DNA of 64,000 nucleotides, taken from positions 1-64,000 of the forward strand of contig CAJTUT010000004.1 in the NCBI GenBank assembly GCA_910579455.1. Direction: 5' to 3'. The stretch's first letter is position 1; the number at the start of each line of letters is the position of its first letter. The position numbers and the translations under genes were made by a program. The notes beneath the pieces were generated by a model. The model was not told where the DNA came from. It saw only the letters and a program-made list of their open reading frames with translations, and made no database searches. The stretch is from an uncultured Bacilli bacterium. GTDB lineage: Bacteria > Bacillota_I > Bacilli_A > RF39 > UBA660. Positions 46,188 through 54,075 of this stretch are shown piece after piece.

Positions 46188-46210
46188 TTTGGAGAGAATA
46201 AAATGTATAA

Positions 46211-46246
46211 AAATATCAAAAAACTTTTGCTTTTTTGATATTTTTT
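46211..46246 (+). terminator. Strong terminator of the surface protein gene
   Basis: AAATATCAAAAAA (46211-46223) and TTTTTTGATATTT (46231-46243) form a 13-base-pair stem ending in T. The rpmG promoter overlaps its 3' arm. Confidence 0.85.
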
Positions 46247-46254
46247 GATATAAT
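46227..46254 (+). promoter_or_regulatory. rpmG promoter
   Basis: TGATATAAT at 46246-46254 is an extended -10; TTGCTT (46227-46232) lies 16 bases upstream inside the preceding terminator hairpin. Confidence 0.6.
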
Positions 46255-46279
46255 ACCTATAGACGTAAGGAGGGATAAC

Positions 46280-46444
46280 ATGGCAAAAGTAGGAAATAGA
46301 CAAAGAAAAACATTAGTTTGTAGTGAGTGTAGCGAGGAAAATTATAGAATTGAAAAAAATGTTAAGAATACAACAGAACGTCTAACATGTAACAGATATT
46401 GTCCTAGATGTAGAAAGCATACTGAACATAAAGAAAAGAAATAA
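46280..46444 (+). CDS. rpmG: Ribosomal protein L33
   Basis: The 54-residue product begins 'MAKVGNRQRKTLVCSEC' and contains 'NRYCPRCRKHTEHKE', typical of the zinc-binding (C+) form of L33. AAGGAGGGATAAC precedes the ATG at 46280. In many Bacilli secE and nusG follow rpmG; here they do not. The 213 bases between rpmG and efp hold only a 19-codon frame and no recognisable gene. Confidence 0.95.
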   Translation: MAKVGNRQRKTLVCSECSEENYRIEKNVKNTTERLTCNRYCPRCRKHTEHKEKK

Positions 46445-46657
46445 TTAGAAAAGGGGATTTAGTTTGAATGCTCTAATAAAAAAATCCATTGCATTCAACT
46501 ATTATTTATTAAAGATTCATTAAATTGTCAGAAAATGGGTATTATGAATCTACCAAGTCCAATTGGCAATTCCAAAAGAGAATTAATGGAAATATAAGGG
46601 TAAAAGGAAAAAATATCTAAGTTACCACGAATACCTAGAAAATAGGGAGGATAAGTA

Positions 46658-47215
46658 ATGATAAACGTAAATGAAATAAAAAATGGTATGACTATTATGA
46701 TAGAGGGACAAATCTATCAAGTAGTAGAATTTTTACATGTAAAACCAGGAAAAGGATCTGCCTTTATGAAAACAAAATTAAGGAATTTAAGAACTGGTGG
46801 AATTGTAGAAAGAACATTTAATACAAATGTAAAATTTGAAAGAGCAAATATTAATAAGCAAAATGTACAATACCTATATAATACAGGAGATACTTATTTC
46901 TTTATGAACATGGATAATTATGAGCAATTAGAATTAAGTTCCGATCAAGTAGGAGAAAGTAAAAATTATTTAATTGAAAATATGAGTGTTTATGTAATCC
47001 TTTATGAAGGGGAACTCTTAGGAATTGACTTACCAGATAAGGTTGAATTTACAATAGTAGAAACAGAACCAGCTGTTAGAGGAAATACAACTAATAATGC
47101 ACTTAAGGATGCTACAGTAGAAACTGGTTTAGTCGTAAAAGTTCCTATGTTTATTGAACAAGGAGAAAAAATACTAGTAACAACTTCAGATGGAAAATAT
47201 TCATCAAGAGCATAA
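46658..47215 (+). CDS. efp: Elongation factor P
   Basis: EF-P rescues ribosomes stalled at polyproline stretches. The 185 residues show the three beta domains: an N-terminal KOW-like domain with the loop 'HVKPGKGSAF' carrying Lys32 at the tip, a central OB domain, and a C-terminal OB domain ending in 'VKVPMFIEQGEKILVTTSDG'. A lysine at the tip is the site that is modified in many species. TAGGGAGGATAAG precedes the ATG. A terminator overlaps the stop codon. Confidence 0.97.
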   Translation: MINVNEIKNGMTIMIEGQIYQVVEFLHVKPGKGSAFMKTKLRNLRTGGIVERTFNTNVKFERANINKQNVQYLYNTGDTYFFMNMDNYEQLELSSDQVGESKNYLIENMSVYVILYEGELLGIDLPDKVEFTIVETEPAVRGNTTNNALKDATVETGLVVKVPMFIEQGEKILVTTSDGKYSSRA

Positions 47216-47228
47216 GGCTCTTTTTTTA
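47206..47228 (+). terminator. efp terminator
   Basis: AGAGC (47207-47211) pairs with GCTCT (47217-47221) and is followed by T-rich sequence; the stem is short but GC-rich for this genome. Confidence 0.65.
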
Positions 47229-47366
47229 TAAAGCTTATATACAATAATATTATTGTATTTTAACGAGTCTTTATTTATTCTATTAATATAGGATATTAGA
47301 AATCATCTAGTATAATACTTAAACTATGTTGATCTGATCATTAAATTTAAGAGATATACTTATTAT

Positions 47367-47390
47367 GGAACAGTAATGTTCCTTTTATAT
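47367..47390 (+). terminator. Orphan hairpin with T tail in the efp-SDR gap
   Basis: GGAAC (47367-47371) pairs with GTTCC (47378-47382) and is followed by TTTTATATTTTT. A TATAAT at 47311-47316 lies 55 bases upstream without a clear -35, so a very short transcript is possible but not shown. Confidence 0.35.
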
Positions 47391-47395
47391 TTTTA

Positions 47396-47423
47396 TTGAA
47401 TTTTTACTGAAATAGTATATAAT
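47396..47423 (+). promoter_or_regulatory. Promoter of the SDR-PLP enzyme operon
   Basis: TTGAAT (47396-47401) and TATAAT (47418-47423) are 16 bases apart; the leader to the start codon is about 80 bases. Confidence 0.6.
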
Positions 47424-47508
47424 AAATATAATTTGATATTTAATAGAAGGTTATTTTTTATTACGAGTATCGAAGATATTAATAATAAGATTATATAGGT
47501 GAGTGAGT

Positions 47509-48252
47509 ATGAAAGATAAAGTTGCTTTGATTACAGGAGGGGCAAGTGGATTGGGTAGGACAATCACAGTAACCCTTGCTAAACAGGGATGCCAGGTCAT
47601 AATTCTTTATCATACAAATGATAAAAAGGCCATCGAATTACAAAGAGAGATAAAGGAAAAATATCAGGTTCAAGCAAGAATTATAAAATGTGATTTATCA
47701 AGTGAACAAGAGATTAATAAAATGATAGAACAAATAAAACAGCAAAATATAAAAATCAATTACTTAGTAAATAATGCTGCTTTATGTATAGATAGCTTAT
47801 TTGAAGATAAAACCAAAGAAAATTTTATGAAAACTTTGGAAGTAAATGTAGTGGGGACGTTTTTAGTGAGTAGATTAGTAGGGAATATGATGTATGAAAA
47901 TAGAAATGGCACAATTGTTAATATATCTTCCACTAATGGAATCAATCAATATTTTCCTATGTCAATAGACTATGATGCTTCAAAAGCAGCACTAAATTCA
48001 CTTACTCATAATCTTGCATTACAATTTTCACCTTATGTACGGGTGAATGCGGTAGCACCAGGATGGGTAAAAACAGAAAATGAAATGAGAGGGCTGGATG
48101 ATCTATATATAAAAAGTGAAGAAGAAAAAATTTTCATCAAAAGGTTTGCAGAAGAGCAAGAAATTGCTAATATTATAATTTTTTTATTATCTGATCAATC
48201 AAGTTATATAAATAATCAAATTATTGAGGCAGATGGAGGAATGTATTCATGA
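47509..48252 (+). CDS. Short-chain dehydrogenase/reductase (FabG-like)
   Basis: The 247-residue protein has the classical SDR pattern: cofactor loop 'TGGASGLGRTI' near residue 9, 'NNAA' near 88, the catalytic Ser in 'VNISSTNG', Tyr-x3-Lys in 'YDASKAAL', and a final 'EADGGMYS'. The basic residues and 'YHTND' after beta 2 suggest NADP rather than NAD. The ATG at 47509 has AGGTGAG five bases upstream; a GTG two codons earlier overlaps it. The stop overlaps the next start (ATGA). FabG or a specific ketone/alcohol dehydrogenase cannot be distinguished; absence of other fatty-acid genes favours a specialised substrate. Confidence 0.85.
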   Translation: MKDKVALITGGASGLGRTITVTLAKQGCQVIILYHTNDKKAIELQREIKEKYQVQARIIKCDLSSEQEINKMIEQIKQQNIKINYLVNNAALCIDSLFEDKTKENFMKTLEVNVVGTFLVSRLVGNMMYENRNGTIVNISSTNGINQYFPMSIDYDASKAALNSLTHNLALQFSPYVRVNAVAPGWVKTENEMRGLDDLYIKSEEEKIFIKRFAEEQEIANIIIFLLSDQSSYINNQIIEADGGMYS

Positions 48253-49484
48253 AAAAAGAGTGTTTAAAGTTAATTAATGAATCAGAAAAAGAATGTTTTG
48301 ATGAGTTTCAAAAAATAGAAAAGATTTGTTTTGATAAAACAAAAAAAATATTAGAGGCATTTCATAAGTATGAAGTATGTGAAAATGATTTTCATGAAAC
48401 AACTGGGTATGGTTATAATGATATGGGAAGGGAAAAAATTGAGAGGATATTCAGTGAAGTATTAGGCTTTCCTGATGCTATAGTCAGAAATCAATTTGTA
48501 TCAGCATCGCATGCACTATCGGTTGTGTTCTTTGCACTTTTAAGACCAGGGGACATCTTATTATCCATTACAGGAACTCCATATGATACAATGCATGAAG
48601 TGATTGGAATTAAAGAAAATAATAGTAGTCTATCTTCTTTCGGAATTAAGTATATGGAAATAGATTTAGCTCATGATGATTTTGATTACGAAAAAATTAA
48701 GGAAGTGATTACTAAAAATAAGATTAAAGTGATAGAAATTCAAAGATCAAAAGGATACTCTACTAGAAAAAGTATTAATATAGAAAAAATAAAAAAGGTA
48801 TCTAAATGGATCAAGTCAATCGATAAAGAGATTATTATAATGATTGACAATTGTTATTGTGAATTAGTAAGTCAAGAAGAAATAGGAAGTGCTGATGTAG
48901 ATATTGCTGTCGGATCTTTAATTAAAAATTTAGGTGGAGGAATTGCTCCAAATGGTGCTTATGTTGTAGGAAGACATGATTTAATCGAATTAGTAGGAGA
49001 ACGACTAACCTTACCTGGGGAGGGCAGAGAAGTAGGACCAACACTAGGAGTGAACAAGCAAATTCTACAAGGATTATTTCTGGCTCCAAGTGTAGTTGCG
49101 TCATCTTTAAAAGTAGCTATTTTAACTTCTCATGTATTAGAAAAATTAGGATATGTAGTAGAACCCAAATATAATGAAGAAAGAGTGGATGTTGTTCAAA
49201 GTATAGTTTTACATGATGAGAATAAATTAATTCAATATGTACAAGGTATTCAAAAAGCCTCTCCAATTGATTCTAACTCAATTCCTATTCCATGGAATAT
49301 GCCAGGATATGATGATCCTGTAATTATGGCATCGGGTTCTTTTATTCAAGGATCTAGTATTGAAATCAGTTGTGATGCTCCCATAAGAAGCCCATATATT
49401 GCTTATCAACAAGGGGCCCTTACTTATGAATCAGGAAAATTAGCACTAGCTAGTGCGATAGAAAAATTAATTGTTGAGTTGTGA
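48249..49484 (+). CDS. PLP-dependent methionine gamma-lyase family protein (YnbB-like)
   Basis: The 411 residues match the family often annotated as aluminium resistance protein or methionine gamma-lyase family, a fold-type I PLP enzyme. Motifs include 'TTGYGYNDMGREKIERIFSE' near residue 50, 'VSASHALSVVFFALLRPGD', the cofactor Asp in 'IMIDNCYCELV', and the PLP lysine in 'GSLIKNLGGGIAPNG' near 225. True substrates are not established. It is translationally coupled to the SDR gene, an arrangement I do not know from Bacillus, where ynbB sits between hflX and glnR. Confidence 0.88.
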   Translation: MKKECLKLINESEKECFDEFQKIEKICFDKTKKILEAFHKYEVCENDFHETTGYGYNDMGREKIERIFSEVLGFPDAIVRNQFVSASHALSVVFFALLRPGDILLSITGTPYDTMHEVIGIKENNSSLSSFGIKYMEIDLAHDDFDYEKIKEVITKNKIKVIEIQRSKGYSTRKSINIEKIKKVSKWIKSIDKEIIIMIDNCYCELVSQEEIGSADVDIAVGSLIKNLGGGIAPNGAYVVGRHDLIELVGERLTLPGEGREVGPTLGVNKQILQGLFLAPSVVASSLKVAILTSHVLEKLGYVVEPKYNEERVDVVQSIVLHDENKLIQYVQGIQKASPIDSNSIPIPWNMPGYDDPVIMASGSFIQGSSIEISCDAPIRSPYIAYQQGALTYESGKLALASAIEKLIVEL

Positions 49485-49630
49485 AAATAGTTACTATGGT
49501 TTTAAAATATAATAATAGTAAAAGTAAATGAACAATTTGTAGTAAAAATAGTATTCAATTTCAATTTAAAACTAATATTTACAAATAAAAAGTAAGTATA
49601 TATGATACTAAAATATATGAAAAGAGGGAG

Positions 49631-50755
49631 ATGATTGTTTTGCAAAAACAAGAAATTGGTCAATTCCTTATTGAAGATCAAAATGACATATTAATCATCA
49701 ATTGGCTTTTTTTCGATGGATTAGCATTAGAAAAAAACAAAAAAGGTTTATATGGATATATAGATACAGAAGGAAAATTAAAAATTCCATGGCAGTATAA
49801 GGAGGCTTATCAGTTTTATGAAGGTTTGGCGAGAGTTCAAAATAAAGAAGGTCTATGGGGATATATAGATACAGAAGGTAACCTAAAAATTCCATACCAG
49901 TATAAATATGGAGCAGATTTCCACGAAGGGTTAGCCCTAGTTAAAATAGAAAATGGATTATATGGATATATAGATAAAGAGGGAAATCCAATAGTAGAAT
50001 GTCAATATGATTTAGCAGGTGATTTTCACGATGGTATGGCAAATGTTCTAGATAATCAGTCTAGGTTGTGGGGGTATATAGATAAAGAAGGGAATCAAAT
50101 AATAGAATGTCAATATGATTTAGCAGGTGATTTTCACGATGGTATGGCAGAAGTTGGAAATAGTAAAAAATGGGGAAGATTACTTGGATATATAGATAAA
50201 AATGGGAAGTTGGTAATTCCATATCAATATTACAATGCATGGGATTTTCGTAATGGTATGGCACGAGTTGGAAATTCCCATGGCTTAGAAGGCTATATAA
50301 ATAAAAAAGGAACTATGATACTCCCATATCAATATAATTTTTTATGTGCAAGTAATTTTCAAAATGGGTTAGCCCTAGTTAAAATAGAAAAAGGATTATA
50401 TGGATATATAGATAAAGAAGGTAACCTAAAAATTCCATATCAGTATAAACAGGCAACCAGTTTTTATGAAGATTTAGCATGTGTTCAAAATAAAGAAGGC
50501 CTATGGGAATATATAGATACAGAGGGAAATTTGAAAATTTTATGTCCAGATTATAAAGATATATATCCTTTTTGGGATGATTTTGCCCTAGTTAAAAATA
50601 ATAAAGGCTATGGATACATAGATAAAGATGGAGATCAGGTAGTTCAATGTCAATATAAAGATGCACATTATTTTCACAATAATGCCTCTATTGTCGTAGA
50701 TAATAATAATAATAAATTTGTTCTAAGAAAAGGAATCAAAAATATTTCAGTCTAG
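49631..50755 (+). CDS. WG-repeat protein
   Basis: The 374-residue protein consists of about nine WG repeats of 33-38 residues with the pattern 'GLYGYIDxEGxxxIPxQY' followed by 'xxAxxFxxGLAxV'. These form beta-rich ligand-binding arrays. There is no signal peptide, so it is probably cytoplasmic or non-classically exported. The ribosome site AGAGGGAG abuts the ATG at 49631; a TTG at 49640 is better spaced and could be the true start. Repeats 3 and 4 share 47 identical bases, showing recent internal duplication. Function is unknown. Confidence 0.85.
   Translation: MIVLQKQEIGQFLIEDQNDILIINWLFFDGLALEKNKKGLYGYIDTEGKLKIPWQYKEAYQFYEGLARVQNKEGLWGYIDTEGNLKIPYQYKYGADFHEGLALVKIENGLYGYIDKEGNPIVECQYDLAGDFHDGMANVLDNQSRLWGYIDKEGNQIIECQYDLAGDFHDGMAEVGNSKKWGRLLGYIDKNGKLVIPYQYYNAWDFRNGMARVGNSHGLEGYINKKGTMILPYQYNFLCASNFQNGLALVKIEKGLYGYIDKEGNLKIPYQYKQATSFYEDLACVQNKEGLWEYIDTEGNLKILCPDYKDIYPFWDDFALVKNNKGYGYIDKDGDQVVQCQYKDAHYFHNNASIVVDNNNNKFVLRKGIKNISV
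49995..50149 (+). repeat. Direct repeat inside the WG gene
   Basis: The 47 bases at 49995-50041 recur identically at 50103-50149, an offset of 108 bases or 36 codons, exactly one WG unit. A second near-identical pair lies around 49928-49980 and 50366-50418. Confidence 0.85.
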
Positions 50756-50792
50756 TTTAATATAAAATAATGCAATTTTAATTATTTTTATT

Positions 50793-50821
50793 TTGCATAT
50801 CATTTTAATGTATGATATTAT
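50793..50821 (+). promoter_or_regulatory. Promoter of the DUF5684-type gene
   Basis: TTGCAT (50793-50798) and TATTAT (50816-50821) are 17 bases apart with TGA before the -10. Confidence 0.6.
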
Positions 50822-50845
50822 GATAATAAAGAAGGGAGTGATTTT

Positions 50846-51475
50846 ATGACAACAGATTACGATACTTATACTACGGCTGGTGCCTTAGTAGGCGGAGCAT
50901 TAGGAGGACTAATGATCTTTTTTGTAGTAATGATGATTATTGCTATAGTACTAGGAATTTTACATATCATTGGGGTATGGAAGATATTGTCCAAAGCAAA
51001 TAAGCCAGGATGGGGAGCGTTAATACCTGTTTACAATCAGTATTTATTATGCAAAATTGTTGGAGTAAGTCCATGGTGGATTTTGATTTTATGTCTTAGT
51101 CCAATAATAGTTTTAATTCCTATTATTGGGACCCTTGCAAATGTGGCAGTGGCTATCTATTTTACTATCTTGTTAAATGTAAGTTTAGCACGTAGTTTTG
51201 GAAAAGAGGATGGATTTGCTGTCGGTTTAATTTTACTAGCACCTATTTTTTATTTGATTTTAGGATTAGGAGATCATAAGTATTTAGGAGAAAAACCTAT
51301 GAATGATGTAGTATTTAACAAAATAAATCAAGCAAACCATAATAAATCAACGGAAAATACTGAATCTGCTACAAATACTTCAAAAGATACGAATATTCAG
51401 TATTGTACATCTTGTGGTAGTAAAATTGATGGGTATACAAGATTTTGTCCAAATTGCGGTAAAGAAGTAGAATAA
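50846..51475 (+). CDS. DUF5684-like membrane protein with C-terminal zinc ribbon
   Basis: The 209-residue protein has four or five membrane segments. The loop 'KANKPGWGALIPVYNQYLL' and 'SPWWILILCLSPI' are typical of DUF5684 (signal-peptidase-I-neighbour type) proteins. After a Ser/Thr/Asn linker it ends in a zinc ribbon 'YCTSCGSKID' with 'RFCPNCGKEVE'. GAAGGGAG precedes the ATG. The function is unknown; the ribbon is expected on the cytoplasmic side. Confidence 0.8.
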   Translation: MTTDYDTYTTAGALVGGALGGLMIFFVVMMIIAIVLGILHIIGVWKILSKANKPGWGALIPVYNQYLLCKIVGVSPWWILILCLSPIIVLIPIIGTLANVAVAIYFTILLNVSLARSFGKEDGFAVGLILLAPIFYLILGLGDHKYLGEKPMNDVVFNKINQANHNKSTENTESATNTSKDTNIQYCTSCGSKIDGYTRFCPNCGKEVE

Positions 51476-51503
51476 GAATATTTATTATGAATATTCTTTT
51501 TTT
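51475..51503 (+). terminator. Terminator of the DUF5684-type gene
   Basis: AGAATATT (51475-51482) pairs with AATATTCT (51490-51497), followed by TTTTTT. Confidence 0.75.
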
Positions 51504-51517
51504 ATGCTTCATATAGT
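51489..51517 (+). promoter_or_regulatory. Possible sigma-E-type promoter of spoIIIAH
   Basis: GAATATT (51489-51495), a 14-base spacer and CATATAGT (51510-51517) resemble the Bacillus sporulation sigma-E pattern (KMATATT-N14-CATACANT, one clear mismatch). It overlaps the preceding terminator. In Bacillus the spoIIIA operon is sigma-E-dependent. Chance matches in AT-rich DNA are common. Confidence 0.4.
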
Positions 51518-51540
51518 TTACTGTAAGGAGGAAACCTCGT

Positions 51541-52047
51541 ATGATTAATAAACAAAATTTGTGGTTTTTAACATTATTTAGTTTGATATTAGTTCTTAGT
51601 GTCTATTATATTACAATGCCAAATGATTTGTTAGTAAACAATGTAGAAAGTAAGGTACAAATAAAATCAAAGGATAAGGCAAAAACAGAAGTGAAACAAA
51701 CAAATTCACTAGTTGCCATGAGAGTATCATTAGAAGAGGAAAGACAAGAAGAAATGGTTAGTTTACAAGAAAAATTGACAAATGAGAAAACAACGACAGA
51801 GGAAAAGAATAATGCCTATGAACAATTGAAGTATTTAAATCAATTACAAGGGGAAGAAGAAAAAATTGAAAAGCAAATCAAAGAGCAATATAAACTAGAT
51901 AGCTTTGTAAAAATAGACGATAAGAATATAGAGGTAGTAGTAATTAAAGATAAACATGATAATAGTATTGCTAATAATATCATGCGACTTGTTCAAACTA
52001 ACTATGATGACAAAATGTATATCACTGTAACTTTTAAAAAAAGTTAG
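51541..52047 (+). CDS. spoIIIAH: SpoIIIAH-like protein
   Basis: SpoIIIAH is the mother-cell half of the SpoIIIAH-SpoIIQ channel linking mother cell and forespore. The 168-residue protein has the characteristic start 'MINKQNLWFLTLFSLILVLS' (membrane segment about 6-27), a charged coiled-coil region (about 60-110) and a C-terminal YscJ/FliF-like ring-building domain with 'DKNIEVVVI' and 'NIMRLVQTNYD'. AAGGAGG precedes the ATG. Other spoIIIA genes are not in the window, so it stands alone next to gerE- and gerM-like genes. Confidence 0.85.
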   Translation: MINKQNLWFLTLFSLILVLSVYYITMPNDLLVNNVESKVQIKSKDKAKTEVKQTNSLVAMRVSLEEERQEEMVSLQEKLTNEKTTTEEKNNAYEQLKYLNQLQGEEEKIEKQIKEQYKLDSFVKIDDKNIEVVVIKDKHDNSIANNIMRLVQTNYDDKMYITVTFKKS

Positions 52048-52061
52048 GCAGATAAACTGAA

Positions 52062-52087
52062 ACAAATTCTTAACTTCTCATACAATA
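52062..52087 (+). promoter_or_regulatory. Possible sigma-K-type promoter of gerE
   Basis: AC (52062-52063), 15 bases, then CATACAATA (52079-52087) fits the sigma-K pattern AC-N15-17-CATANNNTA. In Bacillus gerE is transcribed by sigma-K. The leader to the ribosome site is of normal length. The motif is short, so this is suggestive only. Confidence 0.4.
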
Positions 52088-52121
52088 CTTTAGGTAACGT
52101 ATAAAGGAAGGGAAGAGTTAT

Positions 52122-52328
52122 ATGTCAAAAGGTATTTTAACTTCTAGAGAAAGGGAAGTATTTGAACTTTTAATCCTTAATAAAACTACAAAGGAGATTG
52201 CTAAAAGTCTAGGTATCAGTGAAAAAACAGTAAGAAACCATATATCTAATACTATGCAGAAACTGGGTGTAAATGGTAGAGCAAGTGCAGTAGTAGAGTT
52301 ATTAAAATTAAAAGAAATATCATTATAA
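52122..52328 (+). CDS. gerE: GerE-type LuxR-family regulator
   Basis: The 68-residue protein is a stand-alone LuxR/GerE DNA-binding domain: 'LTSREREVFELL', 'KTTKEIAKSLGISEKTVRNH' and 'NTMQKLGVNGRASAVVELL'. Length and lack of a receiver domain match GerE (74 residues), the late mother-cell regulator of spore-coat genes. Its neighbours SpoIIIAH and GerM support a sporulation role. GGAAGGGAAG precedes the ATG. As LuxR domains are widespread, the GerE identity rests partly on context. Confidence 0.78.
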   Translation: MSKGILTSREREVFELLILNKTTKEIAKSLGISEKTVRNHISNTMQKLGVNGRASAVVELLKLKEISL

Positions 52329-52353
52329 AACGTACTAATATAGTGCGTTTTTT
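52329..52353 (+). terminator. gerE terminator
   Basis: AACGTAC (52329-52335) pairs with GTGCGTT (52343-52349, one wobble) and is followed by TTTT. Confidence 0.65.
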
Positions 52354-52376
52354 CATATTATTAATTAGGTGATATT

Positions 52377-53306
52377 ATGTTAAGGAAAAAAGCAATTCGA
52401 AAAATATTTATAACAACACTAACTGCATTTATTTTATTAGTAGTATACTCAATCCCAAATATGATAGAAGAGGAAAAAACTATTAAAACAAACCTAGAAG
52501 TAGAATATATATCAGGTCTTGGAACTAATAATATTTATTTGTTAGATCAAAATGATTACTTAGTAAAAACTAATATTTTACTAGATAAGAAAGACAAAGT
52601 GGAACAAATAAAATTACTACTTTCTAACTTAATAAAACATGATAATTCAAAATTCCCAAATGGATTAAGGGCAACTATTCCAGCTAATACAAAGGTCATT
52701 GATGTAATTTATGATGAGGGATATGTCACCATAAACTTTAGTAAAAGGTTTTTAAATGTTGATTCAGAATTAAAAGATCGAATGATGGAGTCAGTCGTTT
52801 ATAGTATTATGGATTTAGGTGATATTAAAGGGGTGATCATTGAGGTAGAAGAAGAAATATTAAAAGATTATAATAGAGTGTTAGATAGGAGTATGGGAAT
52901 TAATAGGAAATATAATATTAAATCGAGAAATAAAATTAATAAAGTTGTGGTTTATTATTTAGAAGAAATTGAGAATAATAAATATTATGTTCCGGTTACT
53001 AAGTATTTAAATGACGATAGAGATAAAATTAAAATAATTGTGGATGAACTTACCACCAGTTATATCTATGAGCCTAATTTGATGAGCTTTTTTAACAGCA
53101 ATACTAAGCTTTTGGGCCACGAGGAAAAAGAGAATATCATGTCAATTAACTTTAACCAGGCTATTTTTGACCGAGATCATAAGGTAGTAGAGGAAGTTAA
53201 ATATACTCTCGCTTATTCTATATTTGATAATTATGATGTGAATCAAATTTTACTACAAGTAGATGGCAAAAATATAGAGACGATTGGAAAAAAAGACCTT
53301 CCGTAA
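52377..53306 (+). CDS. gerM: GerM-like protein with two GerMN domains
   Basis: The 309-residue protein has an N-terminal membrane segment (about 11-26) and two tandem GerMN domains (about 50-165 and 185-300). Both show the family pattern of a 'VEQIKLLLSNLI' helix and a 'VIDVIYDEGYVTINFSKRF' strand region, repeated as 'IKIIVDELTTSYI' and 'IMSINFNQAIF'. In Bacillus GerM is made under sigma-E and is needed for sporulation and germination, stabilising the SpoIIIAH-SpoIIQ complex. Adjacency to SpoIIIAH here fits that partnership. AGGTGAT precedes the ATG. Confidence 0.82.
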   Translation: MLRKKAIRKIFITTLTAFILLVVYSIPNMIEEEKTIKTNLEVEYISGLGTNNIYLLDQNDYLVKTNILLDKKDKVEQIKLLLSNLIKHDNSKFPNGLRATIPANTKVIDVIYDEGYVTINFSKRFLNVDSELKDRMMESVVYSIMDLGDIKGVIIEVEEEILKDYNRVLDRSMGINRKYNIKSRNKINKVVVYYLEEIENNKYYVPVTKYLNDDRDKIKIIVDELTTSYIYEPNLMSFFNSNTKLLGHEEKENIMSINFNQAIFDRDHKVVEEVKYTLAYSIFDNYDVNQILLQVDGKNIETIGKKDLP

Positions 53307-53845
53307 ATTTTGATAGAGTATATAATAAGTCCTAGCTCATATTTCAGGGTTGGATGATGACGGAACAAAGGATCAATATATCAGGTTACTTGAGTTAATG
53401 TTGATCAATAAGAATAAATAACCCTGAAAGAATAGAAAACAAAAGATTGAAGGGGCTAATTGCCCAGCAGCAGTATATGTAATTTTAAATCGGGATCAAG
53501 AAATAAGAAAGATTGTTCTTTTTTGATGGAGAGATTCGGTATAAATTGGATCCAAACTATATGAGGCAAGGATATATAATGTAAGCAGTGGAAAAGTTCT
53601 AAAAGCCAGTTCAAAAAGTTATTTTTTGTAATTGACAAGGATAATAAGGAATTCAAAAAATTTGCCAAGAAATTAAGATTTCAGAGAAATAAAAGAATAG
53701 GGTAGGCAAAGATTTACGTAAATTTTTAGACTAAATTCCGTTTTTAAATGAAATATTCAAACTATAAGACTTATTTCAGTTTTTTTATTATAAACAGAAT
53801 TTCAAATTAAATTTTAGGGTTGCAAAATATTTATCAAAAAAGTAC
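53307..53845 (+). other. Long gap with gene debris
   Basis: No intact gene is seen. Short protein-like pieces remain in different frames, for example 'IDKDNKEFKKFAKKLRFQRN' at about 53633-53692 and 'KLYEARIYNVSSGKVLKASS' near 53557-53620, separated by stops. The source gene is not recognised. The tRNA promoter follows at 53846. Confidence 0.4.
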
Positions 53846-53874
53846 TTGAAACCTTCCTATTTTTGTTGTATAAT
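53846..53874 (+). promoter_or_regulatory. tRNA-Arg promoter
   Basis: TTGAAA (53846-53851) and TATAAT (53869-53874) are 17 bases apart, 22 bases before the tRNA. Confidence 0.8.
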
Positions 53875-53895
53875 CTTATGTGTCAACAAAATTCT

Positions 53896-53972
53896 GTCTG
53901 CGTAGCTCAGCTGGATAGAGCAATCGCCTTCTAAGCGATCGGTCAGGCGTTCGAGTCGCCTCGCGGACACCA
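53896..53972 (+). tRNA. tRNA-Arg (anticodon TCT)
   Basis: The cloverleaf is complete. The acceptor stem is GTCTGCG with CGCGGAC (one wobble), the D-arm is TAGCTCAGCTGGATAGAGCA, and the anticodon stem ATCGC/GCGAT encloses CTTCTAA with anticodon TCT for AGA codons. The T-arm is AGGCG-TTCGAGT-CGCCT. Discriminator A and CCA are encoded. AGA is the dominant Arg codon in these genes, so this tRNA is important. It has its own promoter and terminator. Confidence 0.97.
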
Positions 53973-53983
53973 CTTAAAGATTA

Positions 53984-54008
53984 ACTCTTGTAATACAAGA
54001 GTTTTTTT
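53984..54008 (+). terminator. tRNA terminator
   Basis: ACTCTTG (53984-53990) pairs with CAAGAGT (53996-54002), followed by T. Confidence 0.8.
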
Positions 54009-54018
54009 GTGATTTTTC

Positions 54019-54047
54019 TTGCGTTTATTTAAGACGTGTGATATAAT
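54019..54047 (+). promoter_or_regulatory. Promoter of the 58-residue membrane peptide
   Basis: TTGCGT (54019-54024) and TATAAT (54042-54047) are 17 bases apart with TGA before the -10. Confidence 0.65.
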
Positions 54048-54075
54048 ATGCAACTAAGAGAGGGGGGGATATTAT

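Noticed and set aside
51525..51538. Hairpin GAGG-AAA-CCTC masking the spoIIIAH ribosome site
   Set aside because: A four-base-pair stem with a three-base loop is too weak to claim regulation without conservation data.
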